In this document: one piece after another, positions 23,865 to 24,415 of the stretch
Layout of the letters: every line of letters starts with the position of its first letter
Numbering within the stretch: position 1 is the stretch's first letter
DNA from: a virus
Direction: 5' to 3' (one strand)
IMG/VR virus record: IMGVR_UViG_3300006086_000035
Span: 1 to 24,415 of that record
DNA length: 24,415 bases
Notes under the pieces: model-generated
Seen by the model: only the letters and a program-made list of their open reading frames with translations
What the model was told of the DNA's origin: nothing
The model's database searches: none
Position numbers and translations under genes: made by a program

Positions 23865-24242
23865 TTAGCTCCGTAGCTGGGTTATCAGCAAGTTTACAAC
23901 ACTTGTGAGGTATGTGACAGCATTTTGTAACTGCTGCACGTCGTTAAGCAGTGCTAGGTAACTCTGTGCGTTGACGATTGTGATGGCCCCGGTTTGCGCT
24001 GCCAAGTTGGCGCCGTTGGTGTACGTGGTGCCGGCGACAAGCCCAAGGGAAGTCATTGGAACAATTTGCGGGTTAGCTTGCGCGGCGACGGTAATTTCGT
24101 CGTTTGTGATGGCGTGGTAGCTGGCCTGCGCGTTTTGCCCGCACAAAATTTCAATGTTCTCTTTCATCGCGCGAAACAAGTTTGCTTCAGCCGCGTTTAA
24201 GCCCTCCAAGGGCACGTCAGGGATTGGTGCAAATGACGCCAT
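23865..24242 (-). CDS. Small virion-type protein
   Basis: The 125-residue product starts MASFAPIPDVPLEGLNAAE followed by LFRAMKENIEILCGQ, a helix with one Cys. Polar segments AITNDEITV and PMTSLGLVAGTTY follow, then a hydrophobic C-terminal helix (LALLNDVQQLQNAVTYL and VVNLLITQL) that could form a coiled-coil bundle. The style is that of small podophage structural proteins, but I cannot name the family. Its start overlaps the stop of the gene to its right (TAATG on the minus strand), so the two are probably co-translated. Confidence 0.72.
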   Translation of the reverse strand: MASFAPIPDVPLEGLNAAEANLFRAMKENIEILCGQNAQASYHAITNDEITVAAQANPQIVPMTSLGLVAGTTYTNGANLAAQTGAITIVNAQSYLALLNDVQQLQNAVTYLTSVVNLLITQLRS

Positions 24243-24415
24243 TACACAGCCTTCAAACTCATTGGGGTTTCACCAAGCTGCACTTGGCGCACCGGCGCAT
24301 TGCCGATAAGCTGCACCTCGAATTTATCCACGCGGTATCCGGTAGGTAGCCTAAACGGCGTGTCATTGACAACCGTTGCCGTCGAAGCAAGCGTGCCGTT
24401 GACGTAGAAATACAT
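24242..24415 (-). CDS. Partial structural-type protein (C-terminal part)
   Basis: The leftward frame runs in from the right edge and stops with TAA at 24242-24244, giving 57 visible residues. The end reads FRLPTGYRVDKFEVQLIG, then APVRQVQLGETPMSLKAV. This resembles the beta-rich end of phage structural proteins with a 'LP.GYR...WEVEL.G...V..V.LAE...EL' pattern. An ATG at 24413-24415 could be a start but is more likely internal, since the frame is open at the edge. Truncated by the window. Confidence 0.7.
   Translation of the reverse strand: MYFYVNGTLASTATVVNDTPFRLPTGYRVDKFEVQLIGNAPVRQVQLGETPMSLKAV

Noticed and set aside
1-24415. tRNA genes, insertion sequences, integrase or attachment sites
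   Set aside because: No cloverleaf with a GTTCGA-type T-loop, no transposase motifs and no flanking direct repeats were seen by eye; a tRNAscan and repeat search would be needed to exclude them fully.

Overview
This window reads as part of a tailed double-stranded DNA phage genome, either a free phage or one carried in a bacterial contig. Two blocks of tightly packed genes face each other. The rightward block (about 1-12155) is an early/replication module, and the leftward block (about 12223-24415, still open at the right edge) is a virion-protein module. They converge on a strong rho-independent terminator at about 12196-12224. Support for a phage origin: stop/start overlaps at most gene junctions, many tiny genes, a virus-type family A DNA polymerase, DUF3310, and a 2469-residue virion-type giant protein beside Gln/Gly/Ala-rich low-complexity proteins. 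The host cannot be named from the sequence; a Gram-negative bacterium is a reasonable inference. The replication gene set (PolA, SNF2-type helicase, Cas4-like and VRR-NUC nucleases, primase-helicase) recalls podophages of the HMO-2011 kind. That comparison is from memory and needs a search.

Left block. It opens with small genes: a CxC/CxxC zinc-ribbon protein, two phage hypotheticals, three small proteins that share a C-terminal pattern (622, 1258, 1536), DUF3310, and a tiny predicted lipoprotein. DNA polymerase follows (1811-3775), with a Leu at the Pol I 762 position. Next is a run of very small genes, two of them single-pass membrane proteins, mixed with three nuclease-like genes: Cas4/RecB-type (4258), VRR-NUC (5191) and HNH-like (5788). 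The block continues with an SNF2-like helicase (6066), a coiled-coil protein (7717), a zinc-binding, acidic-tailed ssDNA-binding-type protein (8117), and a primase-helicase joining an archaeo-eukaryotic-type primase to a DUF927-type ATPase (9186). The only sizeable gap in this block, 9077-9185, holds nested inverted repeats.

Right block, in transcription order from the right edge: a partial structural gene, a 125-residue structural-type protein, a 503-residue protein with YADGG motifs and a conserved phage C-terminal domain, two low-complexity proteins (335 and 551 residues), and the 2469-residue giant protein with an HELIH metallopeptidase-like site. I infer that these are tail/ejection (internal virion) components. 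Capsid, portal, terminase, lysis and integrase genes are not visible and would lie outside.

Together the left genes could form a largely self-sufficient replisome: primase-helicase, polymerase, SSB, a remodelling helicase and end-processing nucleases. The right genes would build the DNA-ejection machinery. There is no gene-free stretch over 300 bases, and I found no tRNA, CRISPR array, insertion sequence or convincing sigma70 promoter.
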